A stretch of DNA of 64,000 nt, from the NCBI GenBank assembly GCA_035610365.1, contig CM069433.1, positions 60,192,487 to 60,256,486 of the forward strand. The letters are read 5' to 3'. Within the stretch, counting starts at the first letter, position 1. Each line of letters starts with the position of its first letter. The translations under genes and the position numbers were made by a program. Of the stretch, positions 1-11,100 are shown piece after piece. The notes beneath the pieces were generated by a model. That model was not told the origin of the DNA. It worked only from the letters and a program-made list of their open reading frames with translations, and did no database searches. This stretch comes from Aquatica leii. Taxonomy: Eukaryota > Arthropoda > Insecta > Coleoptera > Lampyridae.

Positions 1-520
1 TTCAAATTTAAGATCTTTCTTCATTATTGGATTTAGTTTTTAAACAAAATTTTAAATTTAACGATAAATATTATTCAGTCTCAGGATTAGCGATGGGATC
101 AAATATTTCACCTTTAGCAGCTGAAATTTTGATGAATAATTTAGAAGATTTTTTTAAACATTTGTATATTAGACACAATTTCCTTTTGGTATAGATACGT
201 TGATGATTGCTTAGTTCTTTTTAACGGTACAATTGCGGAATTAAATAATTTTAGTAATTTTATTAATTTTATCCCCTCAAAAATAAAATTTACTTTAGAC
301 ATTGAATCAAAGAACACTTTGTCTTATTTAGATCTTAAAATTTAGTTTGAAAAATTTAGTTTCGATGTTTTTTGCATACGTTCTCATACAGATTGCGTAA
401 TTCTTTTTAATTCGTGTCTTTTCGATACTTTTGTCTTCTTCTAATTTTTCTAAAGAACACAAAATTATGAATCACATTAGTTTAAATAATGGTTATCCTA
501 TCCAACTTTGGGACATTCAT
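1..520 (+). mobile_element. Penelope-like element fragment, reverse transcriptase palm to thumb, decayed
   Basis: Translation from about position 57 gives a reverse transcriptase stretch with the signature SGLAMGSNISPLAAEILMNN, the usual Penelope-family block before the catalytic motif. After a frameshift near 190 the next block reads YRYVDDCLVLFNG, which contains the catalytic YVDD. It is followed by a segment ending NTLSYLDLKI, then a stop, then pieces resembling the Penelope thumb region (FDVF...SHTDCVI and, near 485-499, NNGYP). A stop at about 193, another after LDLKI and further frame changes show it is dead. The 5' part is cut by the window edge, and no GIY-YIG endonuclease domain is recognisable downstream. 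Family assignment rests on the order and spacing of these blocks. A different retroelement class is unlikely because LTR and CR1-type enzymes carry other motifs here. Confidence 0.8.
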
Positions 521-2336
521 TTTCTTCTGATTTGAATATTAAAATTTTACATTTTTGTAATGTAATGATTGGTCTATCAATATAATATTAAATTTAAATC
601 TTTCTATTCTTCTCAGTTCAAACATATGGTTCAATTCTTTTAATTTTTCTTTTTTTTTGATTATATTTGTTTTCATTTTTATTTATTTAAAAAAAAATAC
701 TGTGTTCGCTTAGCCACACTACCGTCACATACAAAGAAAAATAAAACATCAAAACTTTATTTGTACGAGATTTCATATGGTAGCAAAAATTTAAATGTTG
801 TTTAAAGCGAGATCAACCAAATTTTTCATGAACCGTCATGTTAAAATTATTGATCTACATTTGATTACAACCTGTATATGATAAATCTGTGAATGGTTAC
901 TTTATTTAGAAAATATTAAAATTTAATATTTATCTTGGTTTGTAATATTGTATGATGACTAAATTAAGTTTAATTTAAAAACTGTATTTATACTGAATTA
1001 CCGTTAGTAATTTTTATTGAACGAAAATTTTAAACAAATACAAAAATATGTATATGCGTTTACGTTTATAGCCACAAACAAGTGACAGACACAAAATAGC
1101 TATTTACGTTACTAGACCGGTAGTAACATTTCTATGTGAATTATGGGTTTAGTCTAAAGTTGGGTCCACACGATACAGACATTCATCAATTTCTATAGAA
1201 TTTTGTATGTGCAACAAAGCAGTACATACGGAGCTAAATAATTCATTCGTAAATAAATTTATTAACTAATTATCGAAAAATATTCATTTTAGTTATTTTT
1301 TAAATCGTAAACGAATCTAACTTATCTCGTGAGTTCAATCATAGTATTTTGGTACAAAAATGAAATCTAATTTTAACTAATTTTAATAGAAATAAATCCT
1401 ACTCTCAATGTAACATTTTTGGGGTTTATAACAAATTCTAGGTTCTCCTCTAATCAACTCGAAGTTTAGTATCGCAAAAGTTAAAGAGAAATAATCTTTT
1501 TTCATGTCATAGGTCATTGTCACGTATAACTATGTTGAAATGAAACTGAAAATAAATTTTTGCCAATCTTATTATCAAAGAATAATTGTCATCGTTAATT
1601 CTACCAACTAGAATAAATAAGAAAAATTTGCCAATAGCAAATTTTCAATTTTTATTAAGGAAAACGGGACAAGACTTAATAATTGTATTAATTTGTGAAA
1701 ATGCAAAGGTGTACAATGTATTTATTATAGTTGAAAAAAATGTTTAGTAATTAACAAAAATAAATAAATTAATAAAAAGTCTGCGCAAATATTCTTACTT
1801 AAACTTCAAAATCTGTACAGATATCTGTAGGACCAAAAGTCTGTATAGTGTGGACTCACCATAATACGGCAAGACCCGGAAACTACTTATGTCATAAAAC
1901 GTCTACCGGCCGTGTAACGTGTACGATTTTTTAGTATACTGAACCAATTAGTATTCAAAAGCAGCTATTTTAAGATAATAATTTAAACTTAAAAATGTGA
2001 TTTTGAAAATTTGCTATGTCTTTTATGATAACAACAAACGATTTAACAATATCTTTCTGGAAAGCATTTCAAAAAATATAAGTAATTGTAAGTTCAATTT
2101 TAATACAAAGAGAATCTAGTAAATTTGACAAATTGTTTGACGAGAGATTTGCTACCGACTGCCGTCTGAAGTAAAACGTATAGTTTATAAACGTGTGTTT
2201 ATTAGACTTGTCGTCAAGGCGGTAGATATCTGTTACCAGTACAGTGTACTAAGAAATATTTTATAATGCGTAATTAATATTATGTACTAAATGCAGCAAT
2301 ATTTTATGACGATTAATTATATTTTTATTGTTCTAG
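521..2336. other. AT-rich non-coding stretch, probably intron or upstream DNA of the SH2 gene
   Basis: No reading frame with recognisable protein content is present on either strand. The sequence is dominated by A and T runs and carries no obvious tandem repeat. It ends in a pyrimidine-rich tract and an AG at 2335-2336 that fits a 3' splice site. The simplest reading is that most of it is an intron of the gene whose exon starts at 2337, into which the Penelope fragment once inserted. A promoter cannot be pointed to. Confidence 0.5.
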
Positions 2337-3528
2337 GCCAAAGAACTAACAAACGTTTTAAAGAAAGAAAAAATACCTGAATTTTTAAATAATAACCAAC
2401 AAAACTTTGAAATGGATATACATATAAATAATACAGATACATCCGCGTTACGACTGAGTCCACCTAATTCTATTCCCGGTTTAAGACTTACTCATAAATA
2501 TAACGTATTAGATCCACCAGAAAAAAATCAATCCCAACAAAGTACTCCAAGTAGCGATGAAAGTAATTCTCCTACCGAACTTAACTCTTGTAAAAAAATT
2601 ACCGAAAAACCGCCTTTAATAAAAAGAATAGCGATGGGTCTAACTGGACTTCATAATCCAGATGATGATAGCTGCCCATTAGTCAATGGCGATTCGCCAA
2701 GAAGTACGCCTAATAGTCCAACAACTAGACCACTTCTTGCGGGATACGTAAACGAAATGGATACCGATAATCAAAATAAAAATATTAACAATACAAATAA
2801 TACTATGAAAACTGATGTGGAATCTGTAACTTCAACTATAACAAGACATATAGAAATTCAAGACAATAGGTTATTGCAGAGTTCACCTGCGTCGACAGAA
2901 CAAGATTTCAAGTCAAAAAGAATATCACAAATTAGTTCCAGTAGTTCCAGCTCTTGTCCTCAAGGTGTCACAGAAAGTTCGTTTTTAGGATTTACACCTA
3001 TTCCTCCTCCTTTGCCTGAAAGAACAGATTCTTTAAGTTATAAGGAAGAAGGAGAATTAAGAACAGCACCTTGGTTTCAAGCTGGCATTCCTAGAGAAAT
3101 TACTTTGGAAGTTCTAGGTCAAGAGCCTGTTGGAGCTTTTATGGTTCGTGAAAGTACTACTAAACAAGGCTGTTACGCTTTATCATTAAGGGTTCCTAGG
3201 AGTTTTCAACCTTCTGGTATAGCACATTACTTAATAATTAGAACTAATAAAGGATTTAAAATTAAGGTAAATTTTACGATTTTTCCTAAAAAGTTATTAC
3301 GTAATTATTTTATTTCAGGGTTTTACAAAAGAATTTACAACATTAACGTCGTTAATCACTCATCATTCTGTGATGCCAGAATTATTACCATGTCCTTTGT
3401 CCTTAAGTCGTTACAACCCTAGTTTTGCTAAATCAGATTCTAGAAGAGATTTTGCAGATATCGATTTAGATCCTGATTATAATACCCTCGCAGATTTTAG
3501 AAAAATGATGGCCGATTTAAATATATAA
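2337..3528 (+). CDS. SH2-domain adapter-like protein, last two coding exons (partial gene)
   Basis: Two exons, 2337-3266 and 3319-3528, are joined by a 52-bp phase-0 intron (GT at 3267, AG at 3317-3318). The SH2 domain starts at the Trp encoded at 3072. It carries the FMVRES block with the phosphotyrosine-binding Arg at codon 3147, and it is completed only across the intron, where the frame continues with THHSVMPELLPCPLSL. The protein ends at a TAA at 3526-3528. N-terminal to the domain lies a long low-complexity region rich in Ser, Asn and Thr, with a run of Ser and a proline-rich stretch (PIPPPLP, codons 2997-3017) that could bind an SH3 domain. From the Met codon at 2412 the product would be 354 residues. 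However, the frame stays open for 25 codons upstream to the splice acceptor at 2336, so translation probably begins in an earlier exon. Role inferred: cytoplasmic phosphotyrosine-dependent adapter. No kinase or other catalytic domain is seen. The C-terminal part of the domain recalls tensin-type SH2 domains, but the orthologue is not identified. Confidence 0.85.
3267..3318 (+). other. 52-bp intron splitting the SH2 domain
   Basis: The segment begins GTAA and ends TTTCAG after a T-rich tract. Removing it keeps the frame and restores the conserved C-terminal half of the SH2 fold, whereas reading through gives an unrelated tail that stops at 3420-3422. The length is typical of short insect introns. 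Prediction from sequence only. Confidence 0.88.
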
Positions 3529-5890
3529 TATATGAATGACAATGATAAATTAAACTAGTCGTGACTCGGTTAAGAAATTATTCATATATAAATGGTGTTT
3601 GATATTTAAAGACACAATTTGTGTACCTTGTGATATCTCAAAGTTTTTTGCGGCTAATTTTAAATTAAGCGTTATTAGTGTAATATTTTGTACTTATTTA
3701 CTAACATATGTATTTTTAACATAATTCAGTCATAAAGTGGCGCAAAGTATTTGTAGAAACAAAAACTTTAATAACCACATATTTATTAGTTATTGATGTA
3801 GACATTGTTTGATTTAAATTCAACGAATACTTTGATCTACTGTTCACAATTTCATACAAAAATTGTTTTAATGATCAGTCTTAAAGCTTGCTGTAAGTAT
3901 TTAATACTATTTGTAGTAATGTTTTGATTGCACAGGGTAAAGGTAGTAACTACACTATGGTAATCACAGTATTTGTTCATTTGTGCAAATTAAACATTGT
4001 CGAACTATATGCTCATAAAAAAGTACTGCATGTGCATAATATATTTGTGGATATTTGCCTTAGTGTAAATAACAAAATACTAAAATTTATTGTAAAAGAC
4101 ATAAGAAGATATAACATTTGCATTTTTATACTTTCTTTCTGATATTAACTGATTTTGTCGAGTCAATTTATGGCAAAATTTTATTATGGTGTTACTACTT
4201 TAATGTAATTCAGGTACAACACTAAATGCATATATTATTAAGATATTGCATTCATAATTTATGTTGGTGTTTTAAACAAGTATTAATTTTCGTTTATTAC
4301 CATTTGTACACAAAATATATACATAATTTCAAAAGTTTAAACTATTCTGAAATAGTTAAATAAAAATGACACTTTCTCTAACTGTTGACAAATAATTACT
4401 TTGTGTACATTTTATATTTATTAAAAATTAATTTTTTGTACTAAATAATATATAAGTTTTTTTCCTACAGAATTATACTAACACATTATTTTGATAATTG
4501 CTAGTCAATGTAATTTTATCCCAGTAAGTTTTTAAGTGAAAAATGTATATGATGACTGGTTTACTGTTTAAGAATATTCAAGTTGCTTCCATGAATCTGT
4601 TACTGCTTCTAGCTGTTAATTTATCATCAAATGTAAAAAATAAACACTCGTTTTATTTTATTATAATTTTTCTATTACTTACAATGTATGTAAATTTGTA
4701 TTCAAACAAAATCGAATCATTTTACAATAAAAGACAAACTTTTGTTGATCGTAACTAAAATACGGCTGTTGTTTTTTTTTTTATAGAAACATCATTAGTT
4801 GAACAATATACAAACATCGGTAATAACACAAATACATATTAAGACTTGTATTTAACAGTTTTGGGAAAATTTGATGAAATGTGAAATAGATAAACCCGAT
4901 ATGTTGCAAGTTTCTAGCTTGAGTTTTAAACAATTAGTCTTAGTTCAGTATATTGTATAATTTCACTCAGGTTAAAAAAATTAAATTTTGTGTAGTGTAT
5001 ATAATTTTACAGAATAATTAATTTTCGATTTTGATATGACTTGTGCTGGAAGTTTGTAGAAAAAAAAATTACCCAAAGACTACAACGCAAAATCTAATTA
5101 TTTACCACAGACATTTATTTCTAGACGTAAATTCATAAATATATCTAAAGTCAAGTTAAGGTTCTAACAGTTTGAACTTTTAAAAACAAGGTTTAAGCTA
5201 AACTTGACTATAAATTGTAGTAATACTATAGAACTAAAAAAAGGCTATATTTTTAATGTTTTATGTATTAGAAAACTATTTAGATACTTGACATACAAAC
5301 GTATTTCGATTTGTGTTTAAATATATTTACTTGATTTGAAAGTTTGAAATTCAAGATACAAAAAAAAATTGAAATACATAATTTAAATTTTGCTACGAAA
5401 AATAATTTTTCTAATTTTTATGACAACTGTACTCACGCATTGTTAAGTTTTGTAACTAAGTAACTACTGTAGTGTTGGTTGCATCAGTAATTATTTGAAA
5501 TTTAAGCTTTGTTTCTCTTTGGTTTTACTGCATCTCTCACTTTTTGTATGATCTTGAACAATCATAATTGAAGGCTATAGAAAATAAAATAGTTCACTGA
5601 CTATTATTATATAAGAAACAAATACTTGCTTTTAAGAAAATTATTTAAAAAAAATAAAATTTAAGATTTTTTGAAGTTATAAATAGTACTGAATCGAAAA
5701 CCTTTTGTTATTAATGATTAAATAAATAATTACTTATCACTGTTGTGACGATTTGGATAGTCAAACAAATTTAAAACAGTTTTATTAAATGGAATCAAAG
5801 TGTACAATGATTCGATTATGCATCCAGTTAGATCAACATCTAAAACGAAATGATCGATGAGAATTAAACATCAATTGAATAGGCTAATTA
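3529..5890. other. AT-rich 3' UTR and intergenic DNA
   Basis: No protein-coding signal is convincing here. AATAAA hexamers occur at 4359-4364, 4639-4644 and 5583-5588, and any of them could serve the SH2 gene; the first would give a 3' UTR of roughly 0.85 kb. Short frames at 3924-4142 and 4543-4758 are low-complexity, lack recognisable domains and fit chance in AT-rich DNA. No tandem repeat or satellite monomer is visible, so this is unique-looking DNA separating the gene from the retroelement at the array edge. Confidence 0.55.
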
Positions 5891-5960
5891 ATTTTTTTTA
5901 TATAAAACTGTTTCTAGCTATATTCAAACTGACCTAAACATTAATGACGTAACTACTCAA

Positions 5961-6875
5961 GTGAAAGTTAAAAGTACAAAAAAACAACATAAATCTTCCT
6001 TTGACAAACGCAAAGAAACTAGCGAGCCATTGAGTCAATCAAAGTGCAATTCTATAATTAATATATGTACTTCGACAGCAGCAGATAAAAAGTCAGATAA
6101 ATCTTTATTCATGGAACTTGCTGAGGCCAACATCGACACTTTATCGTCTACTTCCACTTCTGCCGACACTCCAGGGGCAAATATGAAAGCAAGAGTCAAG
6201 CACAACAAATCACCTGCAACAAAAAAGCAATCAGTTCTGATATTGGGCGACAGTCAAGCTCGGAATATGGAAGTGATTCTGAAATCGTTGCTAAATACAT
6301 CCGCAATAGAAGTTTTAAACATTTTTAAACCAAACGGGTTATTAGAAGACGTAATTTGTGATGTAAAGAGGCTTACAAGAGATTTTACGCCGTATGACTT
6401 CGTTGTAGTGATGGGATGATCTAATAACGCATTCAACGGAGTAAAATTAGATACAAAAAGAGTAGTTAACGCTCTGCGAGAACTAAAAAGCCGATTAAAT
6501 TTGGTGGTGATGTCGACACCTTTTGTGCGGAACTATAATTACAAAAATGTAAATAAAGCAATTTTTAACAATAATTTTAATCTTTACAATAATCTCATTA
6601 GTGATAATAAATGCAACTTTAAGTATATAGACACAAACTGGGAACTGGAAGATAAAGATTTCTATAGAGATGGTTTACACATGAAACCGATAGGAAAAGA
6701 AAAACTTCTTAAAAAATTGGCTAATCTCATTTTAAAGACGACGAACAATTTTATTTGTTCAGAAGCATATCAATCTTACTGTAATAACAATTTAATCTAT
6801 GTGCCTATTAGGGATAGTACGTCGGGACAGAGTGCTTTTTTAGAGAAAGAGAGAAACCCTACAATAAGACTATAA
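5961..6875 (+). pseudogene. Retrotransposon ORF1 with SGNH-hydrolase (esterase) domain, one nonsense codon
   Basis: One frame runs through the whole interval, with a single internal stop (TGA at 6417-6419), and ends at a TAA at 6873-6875. The first third is Lys/Ser/Thr-rich and probably disordered. Then comes VLILGDSQARNM, the block I motif (GDS) of SGNH hydrolases with the nucleophile Ser. The region around the stop corresponds to the block with the conserved Gly and Asn (MG, stop, SNN), so the stop probably replaced a residue next to these. Near 6670-6690 the segment DGLHMKPIG matches the C-terminal D-x-x-H block that supplies the catalytic Asp and His. In CR1-like elements such domains sit in ORF1. 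Their biochemical role there is not settled; membrane or RNA-particle functions have been proposed. No initiator Met is visible near 5961, and the frame is open further upstream, so the start is unknown. Confidence 0.72.
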
Positions 6876-6895
6876 CGTTATCGAAAAGTATTAGA

Positions 6896-8162
6896 GAACA
6901 AAGTGAAAATTATTTTAATCTTTTTCATATTAATATTCAGTGCTTATCCAATAAAATAGACCTAGATTATCACTTTACCATCGGCATCGAATATTAATTT
7001 ACTGTGCATAAGTTAACACTGGTTAAATAACGAAAGCTTAGAAACTGTTAGTATACCGGACTATTTGCTGGCATCAAAATTTTGTCGAGTCGAAAGAAAA
7101 TATGGGGGAGTATGCATCTTTCGCCATTCTTCCGTTGCTTGTGAAAATATATGTTTAAACCAATTCTGCTCAGAATTGAATACTGAATTTTGCGGCATTT
7201 TTATTCCTAAAATTAAAGTAACTATAATAATTACGTTCTACAGATCTCCAAGTGGATACCCAAAAATTTTTTTAGAAAATTTAGAAAAAGTTTTAGTCTA
7301 TTATTTTAAAAATACTAAACTACTAATTTTAACAGGTGATTTTAATATTAATTTTATGAATAAATCTAGTCTTTTAGAGGACCTAAGGTCAGTCTGTACG
7401 TCATTCGGCCTAAAAATTCTAATTCAAGACTACACTAGAGTGACAGCAAACTCTGCCACTTGCGTCGATAACATTCCTTGGAATTTTTCAGATCCTTCTG
7501 AGCAGTTTTTCGAATTTTTCGAATCTGGCGTAACCGACCCTTGCTTGTCAGACCATAGAGGTCAATACTTGATATTTAAATCTCAGAAATGTAAAAAAAA
7601 TTACCCTTTAGGGTTAGATCATTTACTATGAATAGTAGAAATAACTTTAAACTTGATTTGCTTAATTTTAAATGGGACGTTAATAGTTATTCTGAAAAAA
7701 ACTCCAACTTTTTGTCCAATAATTTGGTAAACATTTTTCAGTCTTTAGTTTCCGTTCATTTTCCTTGGCGTATTAAAAACAGCAATAATAAGAAACCCCC
7801 GGTTTATTGGTTCAACGACAGACTAAAAGATATGCGAAACACCCTTAACTGCATTAAAACAATCTGTGACGTAAATAAATCTTACAATGAGTACAAGGTT
7901 TTTAAAAAAGAGTATCGCAGGCCAATTTATATAGAGAAAAAACACCTATGACGAATTCTTAAGCAAATCCAAAAACACGGTTAAGGATGCCTGGAAAATA
8001 GTAAATTTTGAAAGAATTAAATCCAACTTATACAAAAATCAGTCGTTCTTCATTGCCGAAGACTTCAACTCCTATAAGGACATTAGTAGTTATACTTTAT
8101 TGCAAAGCAGCACTAACTGCAATGATTCTAAGATTCTTGCTAATGAATTTTTATTTCTATAA
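6896..8162 (+). pseudogene. Retrotransposon ORF2 fragment: endonuclease domain plus linker, frameshifted
   Basis: The start of an endonuclease is seen at about 6905 (FHINIQCLSNKI). The frame then changes, and from 6990 to 7631 a single frame, interrupted by a stop at 7014-7016, carries the rest: GGVCIF, FYRSPSG, the GDFNIN block near 7340, a Thr-Arg-Val-Thr segment and the SDHRGQYL block with the catalytic Asp-His. Further single-base shifts near 7627 and near 7940 lead into the linker (VYWFNDRLKDMRN, then KDAWKIVNFERIK) that normally precedes the reverse transcriptase. The last open segment, about 7942-8162, runs into sequence that also occurs in the satellite monomer and stops at the TAA at 8160. 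The palm motif with paired Asp is absent. Assignment as endonuclease is firm; the exact clade is inferred. Confidence 0.75.
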
Positions 8163-11100
8163 GGACATTCGTAGTTAGCGATACGATCAAACCAAAGGCT
8201 TGTAAAATATGCAAAATAAAACTACTAGAGTTTTAAAAGCTTAAAAACAACGGTTTACTACCTTTATTATTTAGGAATTAATTTGATTGACGGACAATAG
8301 TACCTAGCAATACAAGCAAACTAAATATTTTCAGAATGTCATCTAAAATCAAACTACCAGATTCTGCAACGCTTAAAAACGATACCTTATTGTAAAGCAG
8401 CACAAACTGCAATGATTCTAACATTCTTGCTAATTAATTTTTTTCCTATAAGGACATTAGTATTTAGCAATACGATCAAACAAAAGATTTGCAAAATATT
8501 AAGCAAAATAAAACTACTAGAGTTTAAAAAGGTTAAAATCGGAGGTTTATTACGATTATTATTTAGCAATTAATTTGATTGACGGACAATAGTACCTAGC
8601 AATGCAGACAAACTAAAGATTTTCAGAATGTCATCTAAAATCAAACTACCAGATTCTGCAACGCTTAAAAACGATACTTTATTGTAAAGCAGTACTAACT
8701 GCAATGTTTATACCATTCTTACTAATGAAATTCTTTCCTATACAGACATTAGTAGTTAGCAATACGATCAAACCAAAGATTTGCAAAATATTAAGCAAAA
8801 TAAAACTATTAGAGTTTAAAAAGGTTAGAATCGGAGGTTTATTACGATTTTTATTTAGCAATTAATTTGATTGACGGAAGATAGTACCGAGCAATACAGG
8901 CAAACTAAAGATTTTCAGAATGTCATATAAAATCAAACTACCAGATTCTGCAACGCTTAAAAACGATACCTTATTGTAAAGCAGCACTAACTGCAATGAT
9001 TCTAACATTCTTGCTAATGATTTTTTTTCCTATAAGGACATTAGTAGTTAGCAACACGATCAAACCAAAGATTTGCAAAATATTAAGCAAAATAAAACTA
9101 CTAGAGTTTAAAATGGATAAAATTGAAGGTTTATGATGATTATTATTTAGCATTTAATTTGATTGACGGACAATAGTACCTAGCAATACAAGCAAACTAA
9201 ATATTTTAAGAATGTCATCTAAAATCAAACTATCAGATTCTGCAACGCTTAAAAAAGATACCTTATTGTAGAGCAGCACAAACTGCAATGATTCTAACAT
9301 TCTTGCTAATGATTTTTTTTCTATAAGGACATTAGTAGTTAGCAACACGATCAAACCAAAGATTTGCAAAATATTAAGCAAAATAAAACTACTAGAGTTT
9401 AAAATGGTTAAAATTGAAGGTTTATGATGATTATTATTTAGCATTTAATTTGATTGACGGACAATAGTACCTAGCAATACAAGCAAACTAAATATTTTAA
9501 GAATGTCATCTAAAATCAAACTATCAGATTCTGCAACGCTTAAAAACGATACTTTATTGTAAAGCAGCACTAACTGCAATGATTCTAAGATTTTTGCTAT
9601 TGAATTGCAAACTAAAGTTTTCCATAATAACATGTAAAATCAAACTAACAGAATCTGCAACGCCTGTAAACGATATCATATTGTATACAAGTACTAACTG
9701 CAATGTTTATACCATTCTTACTAATGAAATTCTTTCCTATACCGACATTAGTCGCTAGCAAAACGATCAAACCAAAGATTTGAAAAATATTAAGCAAAAT
9801 AAAACTACTAGAATTTAAAAACATTAAAATCGGAGGTTTATTATCATTGTTATTTCGGAATTAATTTGGTGGACGGACATTAGTACCTAGCAATGCATGC
9901 AAACTAAAGTTTTCCATAATAACATGTAAAAACAAACTAAGAGAATCTGCAACGCTTGTAAACGATATCATATGGTATAGCAGTACTAACTGCAATATTT
10001 ATACCATTCTTACTAATGAAAAATTCTTTCATATGCAGACATTAGTCGTTAGCAATACGATCAAACCAAAGATTTGCAAAATGTTAAGCAAAATAAAACT
10101 ACTAGACTTAAAAAGATTAAAATCGGAAGTTTAAAATTATTGTTATTTAGGAATTAATTTGGTTGACGGACATTAGGACCTAGCAATGCATGCAAACTAA
10201 AGTTTTCCAAAATAACGTAAAATCAAACTACCAGAATCTGCAACCATTGAGAACGATATCATATTGTACAGCAGTACTAACTGCAATGTTTATACTATTC
10301 TTACTAATGAAATTCTTTCCTATACGGACATTAGTAGTTAGCAATACGATCAAACCAAAGATTTGCAAAATATTAAGCAAAATAAAACTACTAGAGGTTA
10401 AAAAGATAAAAATCGGAAATTTATTACCAATATTATTTAGGAATAAATTTGGTTGACGGACATTAGTACCTAGCAATACATGCAAACTAAAGTTTTCCAT
10501 AATATCATGTAAAATAAAACTTCCAGAATCTGTAGCGATTGAAAACGATATCATATTGTATAGCAGTACTAACTGCAATGTTTATACCATTCTTACTAAT
10601 GAAATTCTTTCCTATACGGACATTAGTCTTTAGCAATACGATCAAACCAAAGATTTGCAAAATATTAAGCAAAATAAAACTACTAGAGGTTAAAAATATT
10701 AAAATCTGAGGTTTATTTACATTGTTATTTAGGAATTAATTTCGTTGACGGACATTAGGGCCTAGCAATGCATGCAAACTAAAGTTCTCCATAATTATTG
10801 TAAAATGAAACTACCAGAATCTGAGACGCTTGAAAACGATATCATATTGTACAGCAGTACTAATTGCAATGTTTATACCATTCTTACTAATGAAATTCTT
10901 TCCTATACGGACATTAGTAGTTAGCAATACGATCAAACCAAAGATTTGCAAAATATTAAGCAAAATAAAACTACTAGAGTTTAAAAAGGTTAAATCGGAG
11001 GTTTATTAAAATTGTTTTTTAGGAATTATTTTGGTTGACGGACAATAATACCTAGCAATACTTGCAAACTAAAGTTTTCCATAATAACATGTAAAATCAA

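Larger units (their letters stand above)
5890..8162 (+). mobile_element. CR1-like non-LTR retrotransposon remnant lacking its reverse transcriptase half
   Basis: An ORF1 with an SGNH-hydrolase domain is followed by an apurinic-type endonuclease and the linker that normally precedes the reverse transcriptase. This order is known for CR1-group elements whose ORF1 carries an esterase. No reverse transcriptase and no 3' tail follow; satellite DNA takes over between about 8070 and 8162. Non-LTR copies usually lose their 5' end, so loss of the 3' half points to later rearrangement at the satellite edge rather than to aborted insertion. The 5' boundary is uncertain: no target-site duplication can be recognised, and the first recognisable coding lies near 5900. 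The copy carries at least two in-frame stops and several frameshifts and is not functional. Confidence 0.75.

Noticed and set aside
3924-4758. Two small frames of 71-72 codons downstream of the SH2 gene
   Set aside because: They are low-complexity, AT-driven translations without a domain, splice support or conservation that I can see.
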